Shown here one piece after another: positions 8,232 to 18,039 of a stretch of 37,188 nt of DNA. Numbering within the stretch: position 1 is the stretch's first letter; the number at the start of each line of letters is the position of its first letter. A model generated the notes under the pieces. It was not told the origin of the DNA, made no database searches, and saw only the letters and a list, made by a program, of their open reading frames with translations. The DNA lies in contig WLKQ01000007.1 of NCBI GenBank assembly GCA_009701185.1, positions 1 to 37,188 of the forward strand, given 5' to 3'. Both the position numbers and the translations under genes were made by a program. Origin of the DNA: Actinomycetota bacterium (lineage in GTDB: Bacteria > Actinomycetota > Actinomycetes > Nanopelagicales > Nanopelagicaceae).

Positions 8232-10062
8232 ACCAAACAGTCGCAAGTGGTGGGATTCGAATACTCACACTTGTTTGTCCACCGTCCGAAATATCAATTG
8301 GTGAGTTAGTAAAACCACTGCCACCAAATGCAGTTGAATCGCTGTTAAAAACTTCGTGCCATGAACCCACTGTTGGAAATGTCAGTTGGTATCTCTCGTG
8401 CGGCATTGGAGAGAAATTCGTTACGCTTACAAGAGGTTCACCCCGATCATCCCAGCGAGCAAAGGCCAAGACATTGGCTGCGGCATCATTATTAACAAGC
8501 CAAGTGAAGCCCTCAGTAGACGTATCTTTTTCCCAGAGGGCGGGGGTAGTTCGGTAGGTGGCATTGAGCTCTCCTACTAGTTCTAAGACCCCGCTATGTT
8601 CGGCGTATTGCAGTAAATACCATTGCAAACCAGCGCTCTCGCTCCACTCGTCATTTTGCGCAAACTCACTGCCCATAAAGAGAAGTTTTTTACCTGGATG
8701 TGCCCACATAAAACCATACAACGCCCGCAAAGTTGCTAACTTTTGCCAGCGATCACCCGGAAATTTGTTGACCAATTGTCCCTTACCGTGAACTACTTCA
8801 TCGTGAGATAAAGGGAGCATGAAATTTTCACTCCATGCATAGAGAATTGAAAAAGTGATGTCATTGTGATGATGTACTCGGTGAACTGAATCTAGTTGTA
8901 AATATTTCAAGACATCGTGCATCCAACCCATATTCCACTTAAAGCCAAAACCTAATCCACCGGAATCAGTCGCACGAGTTACCCCAGACCATGCAGTTGA
9001 TTCTTCAGCAATCATCATGACTCCAGGATGTTTGCGGTATGCAGTCGAAGTTGCCTCTTGTAGAAGTGCTACCGCCTCTAGATTCTCGCGACCACCATGA
9101 ATATTGGGTAGCCACTGCCCTTCTTCGCGTGAATAATCTAGGTAAAGCATCGAAGCAACGGCATCTACTCGTAAACCATCTATATGAAACTCTTCAAGCC
9201 AATACAGCGCGCTTGCAACAAGAAAGTTACGAACCTCATTGCGGCCAAAGTTGAAGATGAGCGTTCCCCAATCAGGGTGTTCACCCATTCGTGGATCTGC
9301 ATGTTCATAGAGAGCTGTTCCATCAAATTTGGCAAGAGCCCACTCGTCTTTTGGAAAGTGAGCCGGTACCCAATCAAGAATTACACCGATATTCGCATTG
9401 TGAAGTGCGTCGACTAAATGTTTGAACTCATCGGGAGTACCAAAACGTGATGTTGGTGCAAAAAACGATGTGACTTGATAGCCCCATGAAGGCCCATATG
9501 GATGTTCGGTGACGGGCAAGAATTCAACGTGAGTAAAGCCAGTGGACTTTACATAGTCGACCAACTCAACGGCTAACTCGCTATAAGAGAGCCCCAATTT
9601 CCACGAGCCCAGATGGACTTCATAGACGCTTACAGGTGCGCGCCATGGCTGGAAAGTAGCGCGTTGCTTTATCCACGGACTATCGCCCCACGTATAAGCA
9701 GTCTCTTCAACAATAGAGGCGGTCAAAGGCGGAATCTGTGTTGCCCGCGCCATGGGATCTGCATGATCAACCCAACGTCCATCGATTCCACACACTGCGA
9801 ATTTATATTTAAGCCCGATACCTACTTCCGGAATGAAAATCTGCCATATTCCCGATGAGCCAGTAGCCGTCATTGGATTAGTACCACGGTCCCAAAAATT
9901 ATGATCGGCAATCAGACTTACGGCCTGAGCGTTTGGCGCCCACACGCTAAAACTTGTTCCAGCTATTTCTCCATCTGAATCGCGCTGCACATGTGCGCCA
10001 AGGACTTTCCATAACTGTTCATGTCGACCTTCACCGATTAAATGTAGATCTAAGTCCTGCAT
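8218..10062 (-). CDS. glgB: 1,4-alpha-glucan branching enzyme
   Basis: CBM48 N-terminus TSFSVWAPNAQAVSLIADHNFWD; GH13 motifs GLRVDAVASMLYLDYSREEGQWLPN, MIAEES, LPLSHDEVVHGKG. Confidence 0.96.
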   Translation of the reverse strand: MQDLDLHLIGEGRHEQLWKVLGAHVQRDSDGEIAGTSFSVWAPNAQAVSLIADHNFWDRGTNPMTATGSSGIWQIFIPEVGIGLKYKFAVCGIDGRWVDHADPMARATQIPPLTASIVEETAYTWGDSPWIKQRATFQPWRAPVSVYEVHLGSWKLGLSYSELAVELVDYVKSTGFTHVEFLPVTEHPYGPSWGYQVTSFFAPTSRFGTPDEFKHLVDALHNANIGVILDWVPAHFPKDEWALAKFDGTALYEHADPRMGEHPDWGTLIFNFGRNEVRNFLVASALYWLEEFHIDGLRVDAVASMLYLDYSREEGQWLPNIHGGRENLEAVALLQEATSTAYRKHPGVMMIAEESTAWSGVTRATDSGGLGFGFKWNMGWMHDVLKYLQLDSVHRVHHHNDITFSILYAWSENFMLPLSHDEVVHGKGQLVNKFPGDRWQKLATLRALYGFMWAHPGKKLLFMGSEFAQNDEWSESAGLQWYLLQYAEHSGVLELVGELNATYRTTPALWEKDTSTEGFTWLVNNDAAANVLAFARWDDRGEPLVSVTNFSPMPHERYQLTFPTVGSWHEVFNSDSTAFGGSGFTNSPIDISDGGQTSVSIRIPPLATVWFKRS

Positions 10063-11795
10063 TAAGAGACCTTAACTTGAACGATGTGGGCAGTTTTTCC
10101 CTGTGTTGGATCCAAGGAAACGAAAGTATGTGATGACCAGTTATAGGTCATGTCATCAAGTAAGTCGTGTGCTACAAAATGTTCTCCAGAAAGACCCAGT
10201 GCCTTCATATCCCAATGCACCATGGTTCCCTGTGCCGATTGGGGATCTAGGTTCACTACCACTAAGACTAGATTGTCTCCGTCACGCTTTGAATATGCAA
10301 TCACAGATTCTGATTCAGTTGTATGAAAAACTAAATTTCGCAAACGCTGTAAAGCAATGTTGTTCTTACGAATTGCATTGAGCTTTGTAATGAAAGGCGC
10401 AAGCGTCGCACCAGTTTTATCAAAATGCGCCCAATCTCTTACTTTAATTTCATACTTCTCTGAGTCTAAATACTCTTCGCCACCTTCTTTAAATGGAGCG
10501 TGTTCAAAAAGTTCGTACCCGGCATACATTCCCCATGAAGGCGATAAAGTGCTAGCCAGTACCGCCCGTAGGGCAAAGATGTTTGGGTTTCCACTTTGAA
10601 GGTGGAAAGGATTGATGTCGGGAGTATTCACCCAAAAATTTGGTCTAAAAAATGAACTAGTCTGCGTGCTCACTTCACGTCCATATTCGGTGAGCTCCCA
10701 TTTGCTGGTTCGCCACGTGAAGTAGGTATAAGACTGGTGGAATCCAGCTTTGCCAAGAGCGTGCATCATTGCTGGCGCAGTAAAGGCTTCGGCAAGAAAG
10801 ACTGCATCCGGATGCTCTCGGTTAATGATTGATAAGACATCTTGCCAAAAGTGAACTGGCTTTGTGTGAGGATTGTCTACTCTAAAAATCTTTACACCTT
10901 TAGAAATCCACAAGCGAATAATCCGAATGACTTCATTTCGTATTCCCTCATAGTCATCGTCAAAATTTATAGGATAAATGTCTTGATACTTCTTTGGTGG
11001 ATTTTCAGCGTAGGCGATAGTGCCATCGGCGCGCTTATTAAACCATTCTGGATGTGCCTGAACCCATGGATGATCTGGCGAAGTCTGTAAAGCTAAGTCG
11101 AGTGCAATATCAACACCATGCTTGGTAGCTACTGCAACAAAATTTTCGAAATCTTTCATAGTGCCAAGAACTGGATTAATCGCATCGTGACCACCATCAG
11201 AGTTTCCAATTGCCCAGGGAACACCAGGATCTGCTTCTGTGGGAGCCAAAGAGTTGTTAGCGCCTTTGCGATGTGCAATTCCAATCGGATGAATCGGTGG
11301 AAGATAGAGAACATCGAAACCCATTGCAGCAACCGCTGGAATTCGAAGCGCTGCAGTCGAAAAATTACCGCTAGTAATTGAGCCGTCGGAATTCTTAACT
11401 GCGCCTTCACTGCGTGGAAAGAACTCATACCAAGAGCCCACGAGTGCCCGTTCACGATCTGCTCGTAGTGGATACTTCTCTGAAGAGCCCAGAACAGTGC
11501 GATAGAGCGAGGTGCTATCGGCCTCTATGATAAAAAAATAATCACCTACATCTGGAACGCTGATTACTGCTTCTAAGCGATTGGTTCCAGGTGCGCCTTC
11601 ATGCATGGAGTGCCTAGAAATAACTTTTCCAGTTGAGTCATGGACGACCACTTCGGCTGTTAGTTTTTCGTGACCTTCAATGACTGCTGTAGCCGAGACA
11701 GCTATTTCTTCATGCGGAACTGCTTTTACAGGTATGAACTCTCCACCGAAATAAATTGCGGGGGAGATATCGCTGATTGCAATTCTTGAGATCAA
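10062..11795 (-). CDS. glgE: Alpha-1,4-glucan:maltose-1-phosphate maltosyltransferase
   Basis: GH13_3 features: [53 protein letters not shown]. Confidence 0.95.
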   Translation of the reverse strand: MISRIAISDISPAIYFGGEFIPVKAVPHEEIAVSATAVIEGHEKLTAEVVVHDSTGKVISRHSMHEGAPGTNRLEAVISVPDVGDYFFIIEADSTSLYRTVLGSSEKYPLRADRERALVGSWYEFFPRSEGAVKNSDGSITSGNFSTAALRIPAVAAMGFDVLYLPPIHPIGIAHRKGANNSLAPTEADPGVPWAIGNSDGGHDAINPVLGTMKDFENFVAVATKHGVDIALDLALQTSPDHPWVQAHPEWFNKRADGTIAYAENPPKKYQDIYPINFDDDYEGIRNEVIRIIRLWISKGVKIFRVDNPHTKPVHFWQDVLSIINREHPDAVFLAEAFTAPAMMHALGKAGFHQSYTYFTWRTSKWELTEYGREVSTQTSSFFRPNFWVNTPDINPFHLQSGNPNIFALRAVLASTLSPSWGMYAGYELFEHAPFKEGGEEYLDSEKYEIKVRDWAHFDKTGATLAPFITKLNAIRKNNIALQRLRNLVFHTTESESVIAYSKRDGDNLVLVVVNLDPQSAQGTMVHWDMKALGLSGEHFVAHDLLDDMTYNWSSHTFVSLDPTQGKTAHIVQVKVS

Positions 11796-14512
11796 CCTGA
11801 TCCTTCAGTATTGCCAGCGTCAGCGGCAGAAACGTCATCAATTCGGTATTTATCCATCGCCGCCTTAACAACAGCTTTCTTAACCTGTCCCAGTTTTTCG
11901 AGTTGCTGCAAAGTAGCAACTGCAATTGATTCGGCATCGACTTTGAAGTGACGGCGCAGCGCTCCACGTGTATCAGATAATCCAAAGCCATCGGTGCCAA
12001 GTGACATAAATGGTGCTTCAATCCACGGCGCAATCTGATCTTGGACTGAGCGCATGTAATCGCTGACTGCAATTACTGGCCCATTGAACCCATCAAGTTT
12101 TTTAGAGATGTACGCACGACGGACATCCGTTGGATTCAATAAGTTATGACGATCTGTTGCCAGCCCATCACGACGAAGCTCATTCCATGAAGTAACCGAC
12201 CACACTGAAGCCTCTACGCCCCAATCATTGCGCAAAAGCTCTTGCGCTTTTATCGCCCAGTTAACTCCGACTCCGGACGCCAAAATTTGTGCACATTTCT
12301 TGCGTTGGTTACTAGCCGCTGAATACAAATAAATTCCCTTCAGTAAGCCGGCAACATCTAAATTCTCCGGCTCTGCAGGATGAACATATGGCTCGTTATA
12401 AACAGTGAGGTAGTAGTAAATATTCTCACTGTTTTCACCATACATACGGCGAAGACCATCTTTAACAATATGTCCAAGTTCAAAAGCAAATGCTGGATCG
12501 TAGGAAACAACTGCAGGATTTGTCGATGCTAGAAGATGTGAATGACCATCTTCATGCTGTAAACCTTCACCGTTAAGGGTTGTTCGCCCAGCAGTTGCAC
12601 CAATAACAAAGCCTCGTACTAATTGATCTGCTGCTGCCCAGAATGCATCTCCGGTGCGCTGGAAACCAAACATTGAGTAGAAGATATACATAGGAATCAT
12701 TGGTTCGTCATGTGTGGAATAAGAGGAACCAACTGCAGTAAATGATGCAACAGAACCGGCTTCATTGATTCCTTCGTGCAGGATTACTCCTGAAGTTGAT
12801 TCTTTGTATGACAGCATCAATTCACGGTCAACTGCCTGATACTGCTGACCATTAGGTGAGTAAATCTTCAACGTTGGAAACAATGAATCCATTCCAAAGG
12901 TGCGTGCCTCATCCGGAATAATCGGAACGATACGAGAGCCCAAGCCAGGATCTTTAATGAGATCTTTGAGCATGCGAACGAAAGCCATAGTTGTTGCGAT
13001 TTCTTGTGCACCTGACCCACGCTTTACTGAGTCATAGACTGAATCATCGGGCTGTTGAAGCGGACGAGAAATGGTTCGACGGCGTGGAATTGATCCACCC
13101 AATGCTTCTCGGCGCTCAGCCAAGTACTGGGCCTCTTCAGAGTCTGCTGCTGGCTTGAAGTATGGAGGTAAGTATTTATCTAACTTTTCATCTGGAATCT
13201 CTAAGCGCAAAGTGTCACGGAACTGCATGATGTCTTCAAGCGTCATCTTCTTCATTTGATGTGTTGAGTTACGGCCTTCAAAAGTTGAACCTAATGTCCA
13301 ACCCTTAATTGTCTTGGCCAAAATAACTGTTGGGCGACCATTGTGTTGAACTGAGCGTGTATAGGCTGCAAATAGCTTCTTATAGTCATGGCCACCGCGG
13401 CGAAGGTTCCAAATCTTTTCATCACTCCAATCCGCAACCATAGCTGCAGTTCGTGGATCGCGACCGAAGAAATTCTCACGTACATAGGCCCCAGATTCAG
13501 CTTTAAACGTCTGGAAATCCCCATCCAGTGTTTCATTCATAAGTTTTACAAGTGCACCTTCACGATCTTGCGCAAGAAGAGGGTCCCAATCGCGGCTCCA
13601 CACAACTTTAATAACGTTCCAGCCAGCACCTCCGAAGATAGATTCAAGCTCTTGAATAATTTTTCCATTACCGCGCACTGGACCATCGAGGCGCTGCAAA
13701 TTACAGTTAACAACAAAAGTTAAATTGTCTAGATTTTCTCGAGTCGCAAGACCAATAGCACCAAGTGAATCAACTTCATCGACTTCTCCATCGCCTAAAA
13801 ATGCCCAGACATGTTGGTCAGAAGTATCTTTGAAGCCGCGGTTATGTAAGTAACGGTTATATCGTGCTTGATAAATTGCATTAAGCGGACCAATACCCAT
13901 TGACACTGTTGGGAACTGCCAAAAATCTGGCATCAATCGTGGGTGAGGATACGATGACAAACTTCCAGATGGATGGGAGAGCTCTTGTCTAAATCCATCT
14001 AACTGATCTTCGCTTAAGCGACCTTCAAGAAATGCACGTGCATACATTCCGGGACTTGCATGTCCCTGGAAAAAGATTTGGTCTCCGCCGCCTGGATGAT
14101 CTTGACCGCGGAAGAAGTGATTGAAGCCAACCTCATAAAGCGCAGCAGATGATGCATATGTTGAAATATGTCCACCGACACCAACACCTGGACGCTGAGC
14201 TCGGTGCACCAACATTGCGGCATTCCAGCGATTGATCGCGCGAATTCGTCGTTCAATATTTTCATCGCCGGGAAAAACAGGTTCATGCTCTGGCGAAATG
14301 GTATTGATGTAGTCGGTAGTGCGAAGGGCGGAAAGGCCGATATTTTTTTCGTGGGCACGCTTTAAAAGACTCAACATCAAATATCGAGCGCGTACTGGCC
14401 CAGCGTGTTCTAGAGCCGCATCAAAAGAGGCCTGCCATTCAGCGGTTTCTGATGGATCGGTATCCACCAGCTGTTCGATGAACTGATCAGGGGCTTCAAT
14501 GTTTTCGCTCAT
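11792..14512 (-). CDS. aceE: Pyruvate dehydrogenase (acetyl-transferring) E1 component, homodimeric
   Basis: 906 aa. [27 protein letters not shown]-motif region GDGEVDE...[14 protein letters not shown], typical of AceE. Confidence 0.97.
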   Translation of the reverse strand: MSENIEAPDQFIEQLVDTDPSETAEWQASFDAALEHAGPVRARYLMLSLLKRAHEKNIGLSALRTTDYINTISPEHEPVFPGDENIERRIRAINRWNAAMLVHRAQRPGVGVGGHISTYASSAALYEVGFNHFFRGQDHPGGGDQIFFQGHASPGMYARAFLEGRLSEDQLDGFRQELSHPSGSLSSYPHPRLMPDFWQFPTVSMGIGPLNAIYQARYNRYLHNRGFKDTSDQHVWAFLGDGEVDEVDSLGAIGLATRENLDNLTFVVNCNLQRLDGPVRGNGKIIQELESIFGGAGWNVIKVVWSRDWDPLLAQDREGALVKLMNETLDGDFQTFKAESGAYVRENFFGRDPRTAAMVADWSDEKIWNLRRGGHDYKKLFAAYTRSVQHNGRPTVILAKTIKGWTLGSTFEGRNSTHQMKKMTLEDIMQFRDTLRLEIPDEKLDKYLPPYFKPAADSEEAQYLAERREALGGSIPRRRTISRPLQQPDDSVYDSVKRGSGAQEIATTMAFVRMLKDLIKDPGLGSRIVPIIPDEARTFGMDSLFPTLKIYSPNGQQYQAVDRELMLSYKESTSGVILHEGINEAGSVASFTAVGSSYSTHDEPMIPMYIFYSMFGFQRTGDAFWAAADQLVRGFVIGATAGRTTLNGEGLQHEDGHSHLLASTNPAVVSYDPAFAFELGHIVKDGLRRMYGENSENIYYYLTVYNEPYVHPAEPENLDVAGLLKGIYLYSAASNQRKKCAQILASGVGVNWAIKAQELLRNDWGVEASVWSVTSWNELRRDGLATDRHNLLNPTDVRRAYISKKLDGFNGPVIAVSDYMRSVQDQIAPWIEAPFMSLGTDGFGLSDTRGALRRHFKVDAESIAVATLQQLEKLGQVKKAVVKAAMDKYRIDDVSAADAGNTEGSG

Positions 14513-14519
14513 GGCCCCT

Positions 14520-14525
14520 ATTCTT
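14520..14525 (-). promoter_or_regulatory. Candidate -10 box (AAGAAT), 7 nt before the aceE ATG
   Basis: Reverse strand AAGAAT-AGGGGCC-ATG. Confidence 0.4.
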
Positions 14526-14609
14526 CCCTGAACTGGCCAGTAAGTCGAAATCGAGAATCATTGTCCGGAACCTCTTGCAAAAATTCGCGAGATTGTGTGG
14601 ACTTAGCCT

Positions 14610-15002
14610 GTGCCAGAGAGAATGGGCTTTAAGAAAGGTGACCTGATTCTAGAGGTCGGCCGTGGCGGCGACTCAGATCCGAGCGTTCGTGAGCGAGTGA
14701 TTGAGATTACCGGCACTGCTTTCCTTGTTGCCGATTCACACGAGGTCGTCGATGGCGTAATCATTTGGTGGCGTGATGGCGATGGTGATTTATTTGACGA
14801 ACTCATGGATGGACTTACGTATTTAACGCAGAGCGGTCCGATGTGGGTCTTAACACCTAAAGTTGGTCGTGAGGGACATGTAGAACCAAGTGACATACAG
14901 GATGCTGCGCCAATCGCTGGACTAAGTGTTACATCCACCATTTCTATAGCTCATGACTGGAGCGCTACTCGTCTAGTGGCAAGGAAAGTCGGCAAACGGT
15001 AG
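14610..15002 (+). CDS. DUF3052 family protein
   Basis: GTG start. MGFKKGDLILEVGRGGDSDPSVRERVIEITG...VDGVIIWWRDGDGDLFDELMD; divergent from aceE, as seen in other actinobacteria. Confidence 0.85.
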   Translation: MPERMGFKKGDLILEVGRGGDSDPSVRERVIEITGTAFLVADSHEVVDGVIIWWRDGDGDLFDELMDGLTYLTQSGPMWVLTPKVGREGHVEPSDIQDAAPIAGLSVTSTISIAHDWSATRLVARKVGKR

Positions 15003-15005
15003 ATT
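15000..15005 (+). promoter_or_regulatory. Candidate -10 box (TAGATT), 7 nt before the peroxiredoxin ATG
   Basis: TAGATT-TACGCAC-ATG. Confidence 0.45.
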
Positions 15006-15012
15006 TACGCAC

Positions 15013-15471
15013 ATGACATTAACTATTGGACAAGCAGCTCCGGATTTTGAAGTGATGAATCAACATGGTGAGAAAATCACACTTTCCTCATTCAAAGGTG
15101 AGAAAAATGTAGTGCTTCTATTTTATCCATTTGCATTTTCGGGGATTTGTACAGGTGAACTGTGCGCGCTGCGAGATGATTTAGCAGCCTTCCAAAATGA
15201 GAATGTACAACTTCTTGCAATCTCTTGTGATCCTATGTATGCCCAGCGCGCATTTGCAGATCATGAGGGATATAAGTTTCCAGTGCTTGCAGATTTCTGG
15301 CCACATGGCGCAGTTGCTAAGTCCTATGGTGTATTTGATGATGCACGTGGATGTTCAACTCGTGGAACCTTTGTTATCGATAAGGCTGGCATTCTGCGCT
15401 GGCAAGTAATCAACGGCTTGGGTGAAGCACGCACTATTGATGACTATAAAGCGGCGATAGCGGCGCTGTAA
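15013..15471 (+). CDS. Peroxiredoxin (AhpE/AhpC-TSA family)
   Basis: VLLFYPFAFSGICTGELCALRDD contains the peroxidatic Cys motif. Confidence 0.92.
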   Translation: MTLTIGQAAPDFEVMNQHGEKITLSSFKGEKNVVLLFYPFAFSGICTGELCALRDDLAAFQNENVQLLAISCDPMYAQRAFADHEGYKFPVLADFWPHGAVAKSYGVFDDARGCSTRGTFVIDKAGILRWQVINGLGEARTIDDYKAAIAAL

Positions 15472-15535
15472 TAGCGGGGAATTACTCATTTCACACCTTG
15501 TGAAGTACGATTTGCCGGTGCTCGAAAGAGTGCGC

Positions 15536-15607
15536 GGGTGCTTAGCTCAGTGGTAGAGCGTCTCGTTTACACCGAGAATGTCGGGGGTTCGAAACCCTCA
15601 GCGCCCA
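15536..15607 (+). tRNA. tRNA-Val (anticodon TAC)
   Basis: Hand-folded cloverleaf: acceptor GGGTGCT/AGCGCCC, D-arm GCTC/GAGC, anticodon stem TCTCG/CGAGA with loop TTTACAC, T-arm GGGGG-TTCGAAA-CCCTC. CCA is not encoded. Confidence 0.95.
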
Positions 15608-15634
15608 CACGAAGAAGGAGTTGATGAGAAGCCT

Positions 15635-16363
15635 ATGAAAGCCAGCTCACACCATCAGCGCCAAATCTTAGAAGTAGCTCATTTGGATCAACGAACCACT
15701 GCAATTAATCATAAAGTAGCAACTCTTCCAGAATTAGCTCACCTTAAATCAGTTACAACGAAATCACACAATGCCCGCGATCTGCGTATAGGTGCTCAAA
15801 CTGAACTCAGTGATGTCAAGCGTGAACTCTTGCGTGCAGAGGCTGACGTAGAACAGATTGTTAGCCGCATAACTAAAGATGAGTCTCGGCTCAGCAGTGG
15901 TTCGACCTCACCAAAAGAGCTAGAACAGTTGCAACATGAAGTTGGAACCCTTGGTATTCGCCGTGCAGAGCTTGAAGAGATTGAATTAGAGATCATGATG
16001 AGGGTCGATGAGATCAATGCACGCATAGTTGATCTTCAAGATCAGGAAACTTCCTTCGCGGCAGAGATAGCAGATCTTGAAATTCGTAAAGAAAATGCAA
16101 TGGCGCAGTTTAATAACGAACTCGAAGCGATAGTGCAAGCACGGTCAGAGGCGCTCGCAAGTGTTTCACCTGAGTTGATTGCCTTGTACGAAAAGATTCG
16201 AAGCTCTAATAATGGAAATGGTGCCGCTGCCTTATCTGCAGGTGCATGTAACGGCTGCCATCTTTCAATCAATACGATAGAACTCAAGCGCATTGCTGAT
16301 TTAGCCGAGGATGAAGTTGTGCGATGCGAAGAGTGCCGTTGCATCTTGGTGCGTGGAGTTTAA
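15635..16363 (+). CDS. C4-type zinc-ribbon domain protein with a long coiled coil (Rv2229c-like)
   Basis: Coiled-coil body and C-terminal CNGCHLSINTIELKRIADLAEDEVVRCEECRCILV. The ORF-track start at 15578 lies inside the tRNA, so ATG 15635 is preferred. Confidence 0.87.
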   Translation: MKASSHHQRQILEVAHLDQRTTAINHKVATLPELAHLKSVTTKSHNARDLRIGAQTELSDVKRELLRAEADVEQIVSRITKDESRLSSGSTSPKELEQLQHEVGTLGIRRAELEEIELEIMMRVDEINARIVDLQDQETSFAAEIADLEIRKENAMAQFNNELEAIVQARSEALASVSPELIALYEKIRSSNNGNGAAALSAGACNGCHLSINTIELKRIADLAEDEVVRCEECRCILVRGV

Positions 16364-16367
16364 TTAG

Positions 16368-17450
16368 ATGGCTAGACATTTTTCGCTTACCGCTGATGGA
16401 GGCTCTCGAGGCAATCCGGGTGATGCAGGATATGGATCGGTTGTTACAGAAAATGGAAAAATAATTGCTGAACTCTATGATTACATCGGAATCGCTACTA
16501 ATAATGTTGCCGAATACAGTGGACTTATCGCAGGCTTAACTGCAATCCATGCAATAGATCCTGATGCGACTATCGATGTAAAGATGGATAGCAAGCTCGT
16601 TGTAGAACAGATGTCAGGCCGTTGGCAGATAAAACATGCTGATATGCGCACCCTTGCCAGTGATGCCAGAAATGCTCACAATCCATCGCTCGTGACCTAT
16701 ACATGGATTCCACGCGACCAAAACTCACATGCCGATCGCTTAGCTAATAAGGCTTTAGATCTACAGGCCGGTGGCGGGGAAGTAGTCTCGGTGCAGAAAA
16801 ACTACTTAACTGAGCGGCTTTTAACGCGCGAAGTCGCTACAACAATCTTTTTGATCCGCCATGGAGAGACTCCATTAACCCCATTTAAAAAGTTTTCCGG
16901 AGACGGTCCACTTAACCCAGAACTGACTGAGCAAGGTTTAGCTCAAGCCGAATTAGTTGCTGCCGCTGTAGCTGAACTAAACCCAGAAGTGATTCTGGCG
17001 TCACCACTGAAGCGAACAAAGCAGACCGCTGAGGCGATATCTCGCGCTACTGGCCTGCCAGTTATTTGTGAAGATGCATGGATTGAGTGTTCATTTGGAA
17101 TTTGGGATGGTCTATCTATCGATGAAGTTAAAGAAAAATATCCAACCGATTATCACTCCTGGTTGTGCTCAACCAGTTTTGCGCCGCCAGAAGGTGAATC
17201 TTACGATGCCGTTGCGGTACGTATTGATGAAGCGTTAGAGAAGATAGTTGCCGAATACCCTGGGCAGCGAGTGGTTGTTGTTACTCACAACGGGACAATT
17301 AAAACTGCAGCGAAATTAGTTATTGATTCCCCTGCCGAATCTATTTTTCATATTGATGTTTCACCTTGTTCGATTACAACAATTTCTATCTGGCCAAGTG
17401 ATGGTCTACGAGCACTGCGTTCGTTAAATGAACAAGGGCACCTACGCTAA
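16368..17450 (+). CDS. Bifunctional RNase H / histidine (acid) phosphatase
   Basis: RNase H motifs LTADGGSRGNPGDAGYGSVV, NNVAEYSGLIAGL, DSKLVVEQ; C-terminal phosphatase FLIRHGETPLTPFKKFSG. Confidence 0.93.
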   Translation: MARHFSLTADGGSRGNPGDAGYGSVVTENGKIIAELYDYIGIATNNVAEYSGLIAGLTAIHAIDPDATIDVKMDSKLVVEQMSGRWQIKHADMRTLASDARNAHNPSLVTYTWIPRDQNSHADRLANKALDLQAGGGEVVSVQKNYLTERLLTREVATTIFLIRHGETPLTPFKKFSGDGPLNPELTEQGLAQAELVAAAVAELNPEVILASPLKRTKQTAEAISRATGLPVICEDAWIECSFGIWDGLSIDEVKEKYPTDYHSWLCSTSFAPPEGESYDAVAVRIDEALEKIVAEYPGQRVVVVTHNGTIKTAAKLVIDSPAESIFHIDVSPCSITTISIWPSDGLRALRSLNEQGHLR

Positions 17451-18035
17451 ACCAACTGTTGCAAGCCATAAACGTGACATCTCGGCATGACCAAATACTG
17501 TCGGATGAATTCCATCTTCTGCAATTTTTTCCATTGAAAAGATCGCAGAGAGCGCAGTAAAGTGCTGATCAAAAGGAACCACAATTGCACTAAATTGTGC
17601 GGCCATCTCGTGGACGATTGCAATCTTGGGATCTAAGTCCTCGCGCCATGAATTCATCTCATCGCGTACTGGTAGTAAAAACGGCTCACACAGCACAAAT
17701 TGTGGGTTACACGCGGCTTGAGTCTGGGCCAATAAACGGTTGTAACGTTCACGAAAATCTTTCGCACTTGTTTCATCATTATCATCGTAACGACGCCATG
17801 TGTCGTTGATCCCGATAGCTATTGAAACCAATGTTGGCTTATGGTCTAAAACATCGGCCTGCCAACGCTTTTCTAAATCAACGAGGCGATGTCCGCTAGT
17901 ACCCACATTAATAATCTGGCCGTCGAGAGCCTTAGAGCGTGCAATTTCTCGCACATATCCGTCGCCAAAGGGAGGCTCGTTTTCTCTCCCGCAATCAGTA
18001 ACACTGTCACCAATAAAGAGATTGACTTTAGGCAT
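17442..18035 (-). CDS. SGNH/GDSL-family hydrolase (esterase/deacetylase-like)
   Basis: FIGDSVTDCGR, IAIGINDTWRR, DGIHPTVFGH. Confidence 0.9.
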   Translation of the reverse strand: MPKVNLFIGDSVTDCGRENEPPFGDGYVREIARSKALDGQIINVGTSGHRLVDLEKRWQADVLDHKPTLVSIAIGINDTWRRYDDNDETSAKDFRERYNRLLAQTQAACNPQFVLCEPFLLPVRDEMNSWREDLDPKIAIVHEMAAQFSAIVVPFDQHFTALSAIFSMEKIAEDGIHPTVFGHAEMSRLWLATVGLA

Positions 18036-18039
18036 GAAC

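Noticed and set aside
8386-11455. Several 60-100 aa ORFs overlapping glgB/glgE on either strand
   Set aside because: Wholly inside well-supported GH13 genes; no domain-like content or initiation signals.
14532-14541. ACTGGCCAGT palindrome upstream of aceE
   Set aside because: A perfect 10-bp palindrome is expected many times by chance in 37 kb; position near the promoter is suggestive but not enough.
15490-15504. TTCACA-CCT-TGTGAA small inverted repeat before tRNA-Val
   Set aside because: The 6-bp stem is too short to separate from chance.
15578-15634. ORF-track N-terminal extension of the zinc-ribbon protein (MSGVRNPQRPHEEGVDEKP)
   Set aside because: It begins inside the tRNA-Val T-arm region; ATG 15635 is the plausible start.
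17580-17602. CACAATT-N6-AATTGTG inverted repeat in the SGNH gene
   Set aside because: 7-bp AT-rich arms inside coding sequence; likely chance.
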